A DNA stretch of 64,000 nucleotides from Chara braunii (taxonomy: Eukaryota; Streptophyta; Charophyceae; Charales; Characeae). This document shows positions 12,325-25,063 of this stretch, piece after piece. The stretch spans positions 1,599,962 through 1,663,961 of the forward strand of contig BFEA01000165.1 of NCBI GenBank assembly GCA_003427395.1, in the 5' to 3' direction. The position numbers and the translations under genes were made by a program. The notes under the pieces are model-generated. The model did not search any database, was not told the DNA's origin, and saw only the letters and a list, made by a program, of their open reading frames with translations. Position 1 is the stretch's first letter. Each line of letters opens with the position of its first letter.

Positions 12325-12889
12325 ACAGGTAGGGGACAGATAGAATCTGACCCCAACCTTTCCCACAGGTCAACCAAGATGCGAAGACCTGCAAGTGTCC
12401 GGTTCTCGAGGACATGGGTGGGCAAGAGCTTAACAGTAGGGAGGTGACCAGGCTTTCCTATTTCATTGTCTACTAGTATAACCAGCGAGTTCCAACTGTT
12501 TCAGTCAGGACATCAGTGCATACGATACCTGTTCAACTTCCTATGAAGAGCAGAGAAGAGGGTAGGCAAATTGGTTCACATAACAAACTTCATACAGTAT
12601 TTTCTGTATAACAACCACCAGTACTCTGCCCAGCCAGGTCGCCCACTCCCTCCAGTTAACCTGGTGCGTCGGATAGGGTCCGCCTTCCCGAGCAAAAAGG
12701 CAGGCAGTGCCCGCTACGACCCGTCATGCGGCAATTCGGAGATCAATGGACAGGATTAATTGAACATCGGTGATTTACAGATCGATTCCAGTTGACATTG
12801 GCGATTTACAGATTGATTCGAGTTGAGGCCCACAATACCTGGAGACAACTTGGCTTCTAAAAAGGGGCCTATCGCGCAGTTGTGCAGGC

Positions 12890-12943
12890 ACCTCTCCCAT
12901 AGCCTAAAAGCTGACACTCCCATAGCCTAAAAGCTGACACTGT
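12890..12943. repeat. 25-bp tandem duplication
   Basis: CTCCCATAGCCTAAAAGCTG plus ACA occurs twice back to back. No function is suggested. Confidence 0.85.
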
Positions 12944-15172
12944 AAGATGAAGCCGACTAAGCATACGCTGATGTGAGTATATAAGCCATCCTAACCGCAA
13001 ATCAGAACAGAAAAGGTCTGGAAAACTTGATGGGAAAAGAAAAGACAAACTCCCCTCTCAAAACATAACACTGATTCGAGGTGTTAAACATGGATGTACC
13101 AAGTTAACCACATCAGCGAGAGGACCATCCAGCTGTTCAATCCCTAACGGGCATCGAATTTTATGACCACAATCCCCCCACTAGGGTTCCCATTACAGAC
13201 GCACCCTTTTGCTCTCTCCTCTAGACTGTTCTGTACACAGTCCAGCTGGATTCCTCTATGCAGGCACATCTGCAGTGTCAACAGAAGCCAGTCAATCACA
13301 GAGCCCGAAGAGTATGGGGACTACAATCTACAGAGACATGAGAAATCCGCAACCTCCAGTCCACCTCCGCTGCTCACGAAACGAGCATGAGACGTGCACA
13401 GACGACGAGATCCGCCAAGGCACGGTGTTCAATTACCCACAGGAGTTCTCCAAGACAACGAGTGCCATGAGTTTGCAAAGTGGCTGCCACAGCAACTTAC
13501 ATTGATCGCCTGCAAATCACAAGGCCGGAGGAAAAACATCCACTTTGAGACCCAATGCCAAAGTTGGCCAGGGATTTCGCCCACCTGCTGCTGAGTTAAA
13601 ACCTGAAAATGAAGAAGAAACTATGAAGGATCTCTACTTGCCCCTCACAATTGACATGGATCTGGGGAAATGCAGGTTCCCAGGAAGCTGGTTCATGATG
13701 TGCTGTCGCTCGGAACTTGGATAGAAAAGAACATGGCAAAGCCAGAGAGATCAAAGGACTTCAACACCGAAGATGATAAGCGCAATAACTGTTCCAATGA
13801 GAGGAGAAACTTCCTGGTCCACACATGTAAACAGGGTAAGGCAGAACGGGCACATGGAACTGCCTCAGCCTCAGATCGCAAAGGCGTGAAAGGGGGCTGA
13901 GGCATAGGCTTGTGAACCAAAACGATGGATAATCGACCGCCTTTGAAATAGTACAATGTTGGACTTTTCACTGAGATTCACAAAATCCAACAATTCACAA
14001 AGATTTGGTGACAAACCAAATCCAGCGAAGGAACGGAGTCAGCAGATCAAAAAGTCCGCCCAGGTTGAGAAGGGCAATCTTCCAATTGCAGCGACAAGTT
14101 CAGCCACTTCTCCGCCTCGACTAGGTACGACGGCGCCCCAGAGCATGAATAACAAGGCAAACCGCAGCTGGGGTGAAGCCTGGAAGGAACAGCAGCAGGC
14201 GGCATAATGTATTCTGCTTGTCCGGCAGCGAATCTGCACCTCATCAAGGACCAGTCCAATTCGTTCAGAGGTCGAAATGGGCTATTCTCGAGATTCCCAA
14301 TCTCAGATCGCTACGACTGTGGAGCTGACAGCATGAAACAGAGGAGGCAAACCGCACCTAGAACAAAGACGGCGAAAGCATCAGCTATCAACATGTTCTT
14401 TGTTCCATTGTCTCACCGAATGGGGGGTTTGCACATCACCAAGATCAGAAACATCGATGACCACATGCTACGGAAGATCGCGCCCTGGCATGCTGCAGTC
14501 ACATATCGGGTCACTGCATAGGAGGACAACTAAGCCTTCGCCAAGGAGCAAGTACCTGGATGCGCTCCCAATCGATCTCATACCAGGTGCTGCGCCTCCC
14601 CGAGGACCTGGGACAATGAAGCCCTAAGCACATGAAGCAATAAAGGATCTCGGACAATGCCTCATCGTTAGGGAAGCCTGCTTGTGCCTGTCATCAATAG
14701 AGTGTTCTCCACAATGCCAAACCCACATCCATAGGGTATCCAAGCCCTAGGAATGCCACCATCAAGAACATCTGACAGTTTCTCCACAATGGCTTGAAGA
14801 GTCCATATCGTAAGATTGACACGGACTACAGACAGCATTCAAAACATGATACAACAGCTATGGATAGCAGTCCCACATTAGAGGGGCTGTCACATTACGG
14901 CAGCAATTGAACTACATGCTTAGGTACTGTCTGCTCCGACAAGCACAAGGAGCATTTGAGTTAGTCTGGTAGGGCGTCGAAACGGAGAGCCGACCACAAC
15001 ATCGATGAGAGGAAAAACAAGTTTGGAAACAAGAATGCGCTGCACTTTAGGAATATCATTGATGCGCTCAAAGTGAGGCATAACATTAGGATCACGGAGG
15101 CTGATTGAAACCCACCTAGATCACAGGTAATCGGAAATGGTAGAGTGGGTAGCAGACTTGACAAGCTACTAG

Positions 15173-15442
15173 ACAAAGATCATCGACGTGTCTGTTGTTC
15201 TGCCGACATCATGGACAGAGTTCATAAACGAGGAATCCCTTCTGCATGGGCAGATGTATGTCAGACATCAGTCCTGACCACTGAAACACTCCTGGACAGA
15301 CCTGATGAGCTATGACACAAAGATCATTGATGTGTCTGTTGTTCTACCCACATCATGGACAGAGTTCATTAAGGAGGAGTCCCTTTTTCATGGGCGGATG
15401 TATGTAAGACACTAGTTCTGACCCCTGAAACACTCCTGGATG
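15173..15442 (+). repeat. 144-bp tandem duplication with coding-like character
   Basis: Two copies start at 15173 and 15317. The period of 144 bp is divisible by three. In the plus frame both read VSVVLPTSWTEFI followed by EES and HG, but stops follow in each. This looks like a relic of an element-encoded protein that duplicated internally. The family was not recognised. Confidence 0.6.
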
Positions 15443-16019
15443 CTGACTCCGCCAGTCAGCAAGGGTCGATCTGCAGCAGAAGGGGAAACGGAGGCAGAGA
15501 TCCACTTTCGCAAACTGAAAATCAATTACATAGCTGGCCATGCATATAGGTTTCAGGGAAGGACTCTGCCCAGGTGCTCCAAGGTAAGCAAAACTTCAGG
15601 TACACTCCAAGGTCAGAAAAAACAACAGGTTCGACGACCTAGATTTGCGCTCAATGGGTGGTTCGAGAAAGTATAATCAACTAAGTAGTGTTACAGATAG
15701 CAGATGCTGTGGCACAGTACTCTATTGGCCTAACAATACCGCAATATGATGGCCATGGATTGAGGACAGAAGAGTACTACACCTACAATCTGGCAGTATC
15801 CCAGCCAGCACTTATGAGCAAGACGTTTATGCACTGTACCACACCCACAGCATGGAAGCACTTTTCATGCTGGGAAGACCTTCCACATCGTTCACTAATG
15901 ACAAACCCCTACAGTGGGGCTGTAGACCCATCTCTAGTCAGACAAGTTGACAGGTCAATCAGCATTCACCAATACCATAAACCTCCTCCCCAGAGATTCT
16001 ATTGTGATGCAGCATTTAA

Positions 16020-16159
16020 CGCGCCACCAGATTGTGCCATCTGGCGTACAGCACAGAAAAAGCTGCCAGCACCAGGAAAAAACTCGCCAACACCATTTCA
16101 GCTGGAATTGGCTCCCAAGTCCCCTCCACGAGAGAACAACCGTCGAAAATCCTGGTGGT
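16020..16159. mobile_element. Possible third copy of the TTAA-flanked MITE (degenerate)
   Basis: The right end is CTGGTGGT followed by TTAA, identical to the copies at 19.4 and 41.7 kb. The left end is TTAA followed by CGCGCCACCAG, a damaged version of ACCACCAG. Length is 140 bp. The interior match is weak. Confidence 0.3.
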
Positions 16160-16759
16160 TTAAACATCCAGTGCAATCAAGCGAATCAACATAAATTCGC
16201 GGGCTCCAGGATAACAGCCAAAAGAAAAAGAGTGCTGCACCCCCACTGATGACTCTTTCTTGCAGCATTTGCTAATGCTCTTGGCCGGATTTACTTCCCA
16301 TTTGTGCAAGCAGGCATACAAAGATTGCCTGTTCGGTAAGTTGCACCACCCAGTCTCCGGATCGTCTGGAAGACGAGCTGCCAGAAGACGATCGATCACC
16401 AACAGCAGCCAGGGTTGCCATCCTGGCAGACTCTATTCACATTCCTTGAATTGGAATACCCGGAGGATTGGACTCAGACCAAACGAGCGATGTCTGGACA
16501 CCAAGACAAAGCATGACAAATCAGACAGATATTCATCCAAGAAAAACTGGGGACGGGCAGAGTTGGAATCCTTGACGGCCAACACATCCCCTTGCAATGG
16601 ACTAACCCGGCAAACTGTGGGAACGCAACAATCCTGAACAAAAACTCCTGAAATAGCCAGAACTGAGAAGTGGACATAGACCTGAGGGCGGGTCGAGCAA
16701 CAGAAGGCAGGAGGCCGCGCAGGTTGGACATGCAACTAGTGTCAAGATACAAGAAAGGC

Positions 16760-16860
16760 GTGCCCAGCCCCTAGATGCAGAGCGGTGAGCAGTGGCACAT
16801 CCTTCAGACTCCAGCCAGCCCGTAGAGGCAGAGCGGTGAGCAGTGGCACATCCTTCAGCC
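16760..16860. repeat. Tandem duplication, about 53 bp
   Basis: Two copies share AGAGCGGTGAGCAGTGGCAC and then ATCCTTCAG, preceded by CCAGCCC. The nearby minus-strand ORFs repeat the peptide VPLLTAL for this reason only. Confidence 0.85.
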
Positions 16861-18957
16861 TCCCGCCAGCCGACTTCCAGTGCGGAGCAGAGCACTCGTG
16901 CATCCTCCCACAGAGGGAGGCCTGGTGCTGCACACATTTCCCAAGGAAAGGGGAGACGCACCCTACTTCCAACAGGCAGAGTGACAACTGTTATGGCTTA
17001 GCTGTCCAGCTCAAAACATTCGTAATCCTACAGCTAGCGAAGTTGACCTTCGGGTTCTCCCTTTGGCCGCTGGCTTGTTTTAGCCATCTCACCCCTCCCT
17101 GCAAAAGGGGAGAGAGGGACTACCCCCTTCCTCCTTTCTAAGCAGCAACATGTAAACGGAGACAGGCCTGGTCAAATTAAGTTTTGAACAGCAACCTGGA
17201 GGAGCCGGGAGAGGTCCTTTTAGTATAAATGTCATACAATACACTGGCCCCGATTTCCAGCAGGACATGCTGCCCCCCAATTGACTCCGATTGGGCTATA
17301 AGGGAATCAACTTGTGGTCGGCAACCTGGAGGAGCTTTCAGCCGTCTTGCACATCGCAAGTATTCCCTTCAGGGAATGGCGGTCAATCCCCTGGTGACAG
17401 GGCAATCAATGCTGCCAAGAGCATGAACTCTATTACTGACACAACTGCCAGACTTTGAGATCGGCAATGGGACACTGGATCCAGTTTCCAGCAGGTGACG
17501 TCCAGGAATAGACAGAAGCCAATGGCAAAAGGTTACCGTAGGAGGATACTCATATCACCCCCGTCAGTGGAACGAGCCATCAATTGGCTACGGAAAAAAA
17601 AAAGAAAAAAAAAGCAGGTGCCACACAGGTGTTTCTGCAAAGCTTGGCACGCAAGGGGAATCCACCTCGGCAAGAAGAGGCCAGCATGCACTGGTGATAT
17701 AAGATTACAGGAGCACAATACGGGTAGCCACAACAGAGTCATTGATTCACTTCCCAGGACTCTAATACTATTTGGAACCCTATCTTGATGCAAATGACAA
17801 ACAACCATCTGGTTGACGAGATTGCAAAAGCCGTTCATGGTCACTGCAGATTTTAGGAAAACCCAATCAATTGAAATGAAATTGGGTGAGTACTGGCATA
17901 TTAGCATGAAATCAATCATGCTCTCCTCTTTCGAGTCAGTCGTTACGGGGTCTATGAAGGCGCTCGCGTTCATTGAATTGCTTTCTTTTCTACATACAAT
18001 CCACCGACTTCCCACGCTATTGCCATGGTTCTTTGTTTGTATAAACAAGAACTAACGGTTCCAGGCACGAGCCTACACTATGCGGTTGCTTTTCATGATG
18101 AGCAAGGGCTTCAGGGAACTGGGTACAGTACCAGAACAGGCTGATTGCAGAGAGCGTCGGAAAATGACCTAACGCACAGGGGCGTCAAAAACCACTCACT
18201 CCAAGAGCAAGAGCATTTTTACTTGCCATTTCCACTTGCCATCCATCCAAAATACTGCATTGGAAACGTTGCCCAGCCTATTACGCAAAGACGGAGGTTA
18301 AAGACCCGGCAGTCTCCCCAAGCCAAACTCCTATCCCAAATGGGCCTGGACGCGCAACTCCATGAACTACTTGAGAACAATTCTCTGTTCAAAATCATGA
18401 GCACCGCACTCTGATTGACAGACGGGCATGCACGGCCTGTGGAGTTCACAAAACTATTTTGCGAACGCTCAGTCAGCTTTCGTGTATCCCAGCCACAAGG
18501 GGCCGAATTGCACTCCTTCGACATGCACAACAGACAAAAATCATCAAGGTGTATCTTTCCATGTTCTAACAGAAGATTCCCTCTCGTTTTCCACTTGTCG
18601 AGAGTAGTGGAGCAAGGCCCAAGTACACCCATCTCGTCAGCAACATTCGGCATAACCTCATGAAGATCAACAAGGATACCAAGCACATTCAACCAACCAA
18701 CCTAAGAGTGATGGACAGAACCAGCACAAACCGCCTAGAAGCTCAACGCACTCTGCCCATTCAGGTAACAACGCCCAATAGGCTGCAAATTGGGTAGAAG
18801 CCCTAGATACAGTGTCCTCCCGGCATGGCAGAGTTTAGAGAGCACCTGGGAGATGAGCTCCAGGAAAAATCAGGTATATGCTGGAGGAGCAAAATTTTAT
18901 CGCATTGAAATGAAGGCCTTCGCCGTTCAGGGAAGGAGTCCTCCATGGATCACTAGG

Positions 18958-19110
18958 GATATTTTGTTTTGTTTTGTTTTGTTATTCCTTCATTTCTTTT
19001 TTTTTCTCAAAGGGCGGTGATCTCAAGATGCTATCTTTGAACTGGAGGCTATCTTTATCTTGTTTTGTTATTCCTTCATTTCTTCTTTTTTTCTTACAAA
19101 GGGCGATAAA
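18958..19110. repeat. Tandem duplication with TTTTG run
   Basis: TTGTTTTGTTATTCCTTCAT plus a T-rich run and AAAGGGCG occurs twice, about 90 bp apart. Confidence 0.8.
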
Positions 19111-19370
19111 TTCAAAGATATGTTTTCTCCTGTTTCAACTGGAATTCAAACTCACATATGTATTAAAACAGTCGTGAGCTAGGACACTAGGTAGAGACAA
19201 ACTCTCAAAAAGAAGCCAAAAGAAAACACTCCACCAAGACTGACGAAGATTTTGCATGCAGACAGATATGCCCCAGGATCATCTCACCACGTTGAAGAAC
19301 CACCATGCCAAACATCTACCCACTTCTATTCCTTTCCCAAGAACGGACACCTTACCGTCCAAGCTTTTAA

Positions 19371-19519
19371 ACCACCAGAACTTGGCCCAGCTATCGACCG
19401 CCGAAAAAAAAGAGTAGAAACGTTTCTAGTCGGATGAATTTGGGCGCTCCTGTAGTGGCCGATACATTCCCTAAAATCGTGGCGTGTTAACGGGCACGAA
19501 TCCAGGAAGTACTGGTGGT
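19371..19519. mobile_element. TTAA-flanked MITE, copy 1
   Basis: A 149-bp non-coding element. It starts ACCACCAG, ends CTGGTGGT and is flanked on both sides by TTAA (19367-19370 and 19520-19523). Interior blocks CTTGGCCCAGCTATCG, AAACGTTTCTAG, GTAGTGGCC and GGAAGTACTGGTGGT are shared with the copy at 41.7 kb. A TTAA target duplication is typical of piggyBac-type transposition; assignment to that superfamily is inference. Confidence 0.7.
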
Positions 19520-20465
19520 TTAAAGAGGAAGAGAGAACCTACTGCAATCTGATGAGCTGAAGCTCTTGTGTCACCCATATAACGGAGAGGACAACTTCAC
19601 TCATGTGGGTGTATGAAGGAAACCTCCAACACCAGAGAAGAGTGCTCTTCTCATAGCTTCAGCTGAGACCAAGGCCTGTTGGCTGAAGCAGTCGACCACC
19701 AGGTCGAGAAGCTTTCCCGTGATTCACTTTGCAGTCTGGCCCAAAGACGCTGCAGAGGCTGACTCAATATACCGGCACCAGGGCTGGTTGGAAGGCCAGC
19801 TCCCAAACCACCCTATTGACCTGTAGCTACAGCAAAAGCAAGTCCTAGCTACGCTGAAGGCCGTTTGACTATACTACTCACAACTTCGATCAGTTAAAAG
19901 CCCGGGTACCAAACCACACTATTGGCGTGTAGCTCAGCAAAAAGCAAGTCATGGTTATCTAAGCTGTAGGACGTTCGGCTAGGTATTCTGAATTATATTA
20001 TTCAAAGCTTTGATTAGCTAGTTCTATTTGTCCATAACCTGCTCAACAACAAACGTTGTCCAGCATTCTACTCCGTCAAAGATCTATTCGACTTGAATGG
20101 CTTGCTAAAGCATACCTCTCCTGACATGTGCATAGCCAGAGATCAGTGCCACCCTAACAAGTTACTCCTATTACATCTCTAGGTCAATCCATGCTCTATG
20201 ATACAACGCCAAGTTATTCTCACTCAGTTTACTATTCATGACGAGCTGTCCTGGGGAGAAAGCTCGTCATCAGCATACTATTCCCGAGATAAATCCAGAA
20301 TACAAAGGACTATTTCATCAATCCTGTTTTGCATTCGAGAGTGGTGGACCTGCAGCAAAGAAGGGTATCAATAGACACGGTTACACTGACATAAATTCTG
20401 AATATCAGAGATTTTCTTTCCGCCATCTTGGCAGTGCGTTTCACTACTTATAAAGCGCACAGACA

Positions 20466-20467
<2 letters not shown>

Positions 20468-20500
<33 letters not shown>

Positions 20501-20540
20501 AGAGATTTCCTTATCACTACTTATAACGCGCACAGACATC

Positions 20541-20622
<82 letters not shown>

Positions 20623-20725
20623 CTCTCTCCGTGAGAGATTTCCTTTCCACCATCCTGACTACTCGCTTCTCAATTTCTGGTACGGCCACACGTCTCTCTC
20701 TCTCTACTTGTAAAGCACACAGACA

Positions 20726-20794
<69 letters not shown>

Positions 20795-20837
20795 AGAGAT
20801 TTCCTTTTCACTACTTATAACGCGCACAGACATCTAA

Positions 20838-20868
<31 letters not shown>

Positions 20869-20939
20869 CTCTCCGTGAGAGATTTCCTTTCCACCATCCT
20901 GACTACTCGCTTCTCAATTTCTGGTACGGCCACACATCT

Positions 20940-21002
<63 letters not shown>

Positions 21003-21749
21003 NNNNNNNNNNNNNNNNNNNNNNNNNNNNNNNNNNNNNNNNNNNNNNNNNNNNNNNNNNNNNNNNNNNNNNNNNNNNNNNNNNNNNNNNNNNNNNNNNN
21101 NNNNNNNNNNNNNNNNNNNNNNNNNNNNNNNNNNNNNNNNNNNNNNNNNNNNNNNNNNNNNNNNNNNNNNNNNNNNNNNNNNNNNNNNNNNNNNNNNNNN
21201 NNNNNNNNNNNNNNNNNNNNNNNNNNNNNNNNNNNNNNNNNNNNNNNNNNNNNNNNNNNNNNNNNNNNNNNNNNNNNNNNNNNNNNNNNNNNNNNNNNNN
21301 NNNNNNNNNNNNNNNNNNNNNNNNNNNNNNNNNNNNNNNNNNNNNNNNNNNNNNNNNNNNNNNNNNNNNNNNNNNNNNNNNNNNNNNNNNNNNNNNNNNN
21401 NNNNNNNNNNNNNNNNNNNNNNNNNNNNNNNNNNNNNNNNNNNNNNNNNNNNNNNNNNNNNNNNNNNNNNNNNNNNNNNNNNNNNNNNNNNNNNNNNNNN
21501 NNNNNNNNNNNACTACTCGCTTCTCGATTTCTGATACGGCCACACATCTGCTCTCTCTCTCTCTCTCTCTCTCTCTCGCTCTTGCTCTCGCTCCGTGAGA
21601 GATTTCCTTTCCACCATCCTGACTACTCGCTTCTCGATTTCTGATACGGCCACACATCTGCTCTCTCTCTCTCTCTCTCTCTCCGTGAGAGGTTTCCTTT
21701 CCACCATCCCCACTATGCGCTTCTCGATTTATGATGCAATTACACATCT

Positions 21750-21800
<51 letters not shown>
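20468..21800. repeat. Composite CT array with regularly recurring unique spacers; gap inside
   Basis: Long (CT)n runs alternate with two spacer types. The long spacer begins CCGTGAGAGATTTCCTTTCC and ends in a GGCCACACATCTG-type tail. The short spacer begins with the same CGTGAGAGATTTCCTT and ends GCGCACAGACATCTAATCT. N bases at 21003-21511 are an assembly gap inside one run. The long ORFs spanning the gap are artefacts. Confidence 0.95.
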
Positions 21801-21801
<1 letters not shown>

Positions 21802-22249
21802 CCTCCAATCTCTGCGTGTGAGATGTAGACAATCAGCACACCAGCCCCTGTTACAAACAGATCAGTAATCCAAAATCAAAGCAGCTTTACCTCTGTTGCA
21901 GCCAATACAACAACGAAACATTCTTACCTCTGTAGAAAGCAACATGGAGCAGAACAAATCCGTTATATCCCTTCAGGGTACCCCTTTCATTTGTTCCTGC
22001 CGCTCCGCTTTTACTACGCCTCTCAATTACAAGGCTCGCGATGTTGATTGTGGTTGAGTGCGAGCTGTCCACAACCCCCGTGTGACATATGGCCCACTTG
22101 CACCCTATGACAGGAGGCAAAGTACAGGGGAGGTATATTACTGTTCGTTTACCCTCAGATCTTCAGCTTATATTTTGGGTGTTTGCTTAATGATGATCAT
22201 TGGCATGCCTCTACTAGTAGTACACAAAAGGACAGGGGTACAGGAGGGA

Positions 22250-22480
22250 GTTCTACAGGAAGCAATTGGCATGGGAGAGAGAAGGGAAAGAGGGAAGAAG
22301 AGTCAGAGCGGGAGGAAGAGGGGAAGAGTAGGCGAAGAGGAGGAAGAAGGGGAAGCAAAGGGGAACAGGAGGAAGAGGAGGAACCAAGGGGAAGAGGGGG
22401 GCAAGAGGAGGAAGAAGAAGTGGAGGGGAGTGAAGGGGCAAAGAACAGAACTGAGGGAAGACAAAGAACAGAATGAGAAA
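22250..22480. repeat. Purine-rich (AGG/GAA) tract
   Basis: About 230 bp, nearly all A and G on the plus strand, without a simple period. Compositional Lys/Glu/Arg ORFs only. Confidence 0.8.
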
Positions 22481-22559
22481 AGACGAACTTCAAAGGGTTC
22501 TCAATACTCACCTCTGAAGCAGACGACTCTAGAACGGCCCAAGAGGCCGAGTTGAGGAT

Positions 22560-24615
22560 CTGTCGTTCCCCATGGTAAGTGCCCACCAGTACAGACCGGC
22601 CAGGACCAGTTCGCATGTGGGCTTTGGAAGCACCACATCCGATTCTCGCAGTTGCACTTGCTGCCTCATATGGCACAGCGCAGACAGATGTCACTGGCTG
22701 CGTGGCATGGTCTACAAATTGGGTATGACATGCCATGCTAGGAACACAGGCACACCGACCGTAATTTTGCAGGCATTGCAGTTACAGCCCATCTACAAAT
22801 TTGACATGACATGTCAGGATGGCGTGTAGAAGTGCAATGTTACCGGTGATCATATGTATGGAAACAAAAACTTGCAAGAGCTGTGCCTTCACAATCCTCG
22901 CAACACAAAGCATGTGAATCGCAAGCTAGCCCAATCCCAGGTGGGCAACCACAGAGTGGGATCGGGCAAGTTTCTTTGGTTTCCACAGTCGTTATTCCCT
23001 CTATGGGCAGGCTACAATGAGGGCTGATCCAAAGTTTGTTTAGCTGTTGGAAGATTTCGTCTGCCAAAGCAGGTGTACGCCCAACACTGCATGTGCGACA
23101 CGTGGGACACGCTACAAGGGCTGATCTTCATACCCTTTCAGTGTAGCGCACTGTAGGTGGTTCATGCAAGAATCTACTTTCCACCTCAGGCTGCTACATG
23201 TGCCGTTCATGTGACAAAGAAAGAAGATCCGACTGCGGTTGCCGCAGGTGTATGCCCAACACTGCACGAGGGACATGTGGGACATGCTACGAGAGGATAT
23301 GGTGGGTGACTGCATCGGGCATAGGGCACAAACACGAGACACATACTTTCTATAACAGCTTCCTGTAAGTATTGATTACACATGGCATGTTGCTGACATG
23401 CCAGCAGGAAAGCAGACGTTCGCAGGTATTAAAGCATGGAATGTCAAGGCCGCAACGGCATGTCAGGCAACTAATAAGGGGGTGGAGAGGGAGACGGGTG
23501 CAAGACAATGGGTCATAGTTTTCGTGGCAGGACTGGAAATGACCATACCTTCGTAGTGTTTGACCCGAGACTATGCCATTTGCATGCTAGTCCAACTGTA
23601 GCTGTGTAGAGACACCATGGAATGGCACAGCCACCAGCCTCTGGAGAGGCTCCTTCACTATCCGTGGTAGAACCTGTCCGATCTACACAGGGAAGGGACA
23701 CTGCCTCGCCATGTACATGTACACAGGAGGGGGGAGGTTCGGCGGCAATGTTCTTTGGAGGGCGTAGAGCTTTCTAGTGCACATCCACATACTTTTCCTG
23801 ATTGACAGCCAGATCGAGTGGGACTGTGCAACTCGTCGATAGAAGTTCATACTTCCCACCTACCGCCATTGTCCCATAGCGTCCATGAATTATCCACAAA
23901 GGGTACAGGGCTGGCATGTAACAGCAAATGACCTGGACGATGCAGGATGTACACACAAATACTCGGGCCCATGTCTGGCATGTAATTCTGTGGACCGGGC
24001 TGGAGTCACAGTGATCTTCCCACAAATGACATGGACAGGACATCTACGTTCACACCAGGCACAGTACTGTCATCCTCTGGACAGAGAGCACAGTGCTCTT
24101 CTTCCATCCGACGGACAATGTCTGCACGATCAGAAACAACGTAGGCTTTGCAACTCTAAGTGAGAAGATATATATTGATTACTCAGCACAGAGAGTGGAC
24201 TCGCTGGAGCACTATGAGATCATTTGATTCTCCTAACTGCACGGCACAGGGAGTTCCATTCTTAATCATGCACATTGCATGGTAGGCGGACATTAATTCC
24301 GGTCTTGACAGTCTCTGTCGGGTTCCTCTGGCTGCATAAACTCCATGGGCCTTGGCATGCGTTCCAAAGAGAGATCATCTCCGTTCCAGAGAGTGGATCA
24401 CTGTCGCTGAGAGCAGGAGACCAATCACAGCTAGCTGGATGAGAAGTGGGTGCATCATATGCAAGACGCAGAAGCTGATCAGCTGCACTTGTGCTCAGGG
24501 TGGCTGCTTGTGGTGAAAAAGCTGTAGAGGTGGTTGCACCTTGTGTCTGGTGCACATGCAGCCCTGCATCACTGTCAAAATAATCACAACATTGTGGGCA
24601 TCCGACTCGATACAT
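22560..24615 (-). pseudogene. Cys/His-rich coding relic, frames broken
   Basis: Reading the minus strand, several short open pieces in different frames share a Cys/His pattern. Examples are CPIPLCGCPPGIGLACDSH (about 23.0 kb), CAIPWCLYTATVGLACKWH (about 23.6 kb) and CAVP...IGC...H (about 22.7 kb). A C-x2-C...GLHVHQ finger-like motif (CPQCCDYFDSDAGLHVHQ) begins near 24.6 kb. The pieces recur every few hundred bases, and the plus strand shows matching repeated ACATGNCATG-type words. This suggests a decayed gene or element with tandem zinc-binding units. The family was not identified, and no intact frame or clear splice pattern was found. Confidence 0.35.
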
Positions 24616-24617
24616 AC

Positions 24618-25063
24618 TATTCCTGGCGAGTGTGTATCAGGAACGACAACGTCGTTACGGTTGTAAATGGTGTCAGAGCAGATCTCTGACTCCCATCTGG
24701 GCCGTGATGATCAGGCTGTTGAGGTAAAAACAAGGCAGCGCCCAGAAGGCGGTGGAGATGGGAAACCTCTCCGCCACGAGATGGGGAACCTCTCCACCAA
24801 ATAGCATGTGTGTGAGTGTTGTCATGTTCGCTGTACGTACTATTCCTGGCGAGTGTGTATCAGGAACGACAACGTCGTTACGGTTGTGAGCATATGGTGT
24901 CGGAGCAGATCTCTGACTCCCCTCTGGGCCGTGATGATCATGCTGTTGAGGTAAAACAAGGCAGAGCCCAGATGGCGGTGGAGATAGGAAACCTCTCCGC
25001 CACGAGATGGGGAACCTCTCCACCAAAGAGCATGTGTGTGAGTGTTGTCATGTTCGCTGTACA
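24618..25063. repeat. 223-bp tandem duplication
   Basis: Copies begin TATTCCTGGCGAGTGTGTAT at 24618 and 24841 and are about 95% alike. Each contains a small dyad (AACGAC-AAC-GTCGTT) and paired GAAACCTCTCC and GAACCTCTCC motifs. Confidence 0.9.

Noticed and set aside
15688-16194. 168-codon plus-strand ORF in intron 2
   Set aside because: No motif, start context or homologous copy was seen, and its last third overlaps a probable MITE copy.
20875-21747. Long ORFs of 214-277 codons
   Set aside because: They are mostly N bases and CT dinucleotides.
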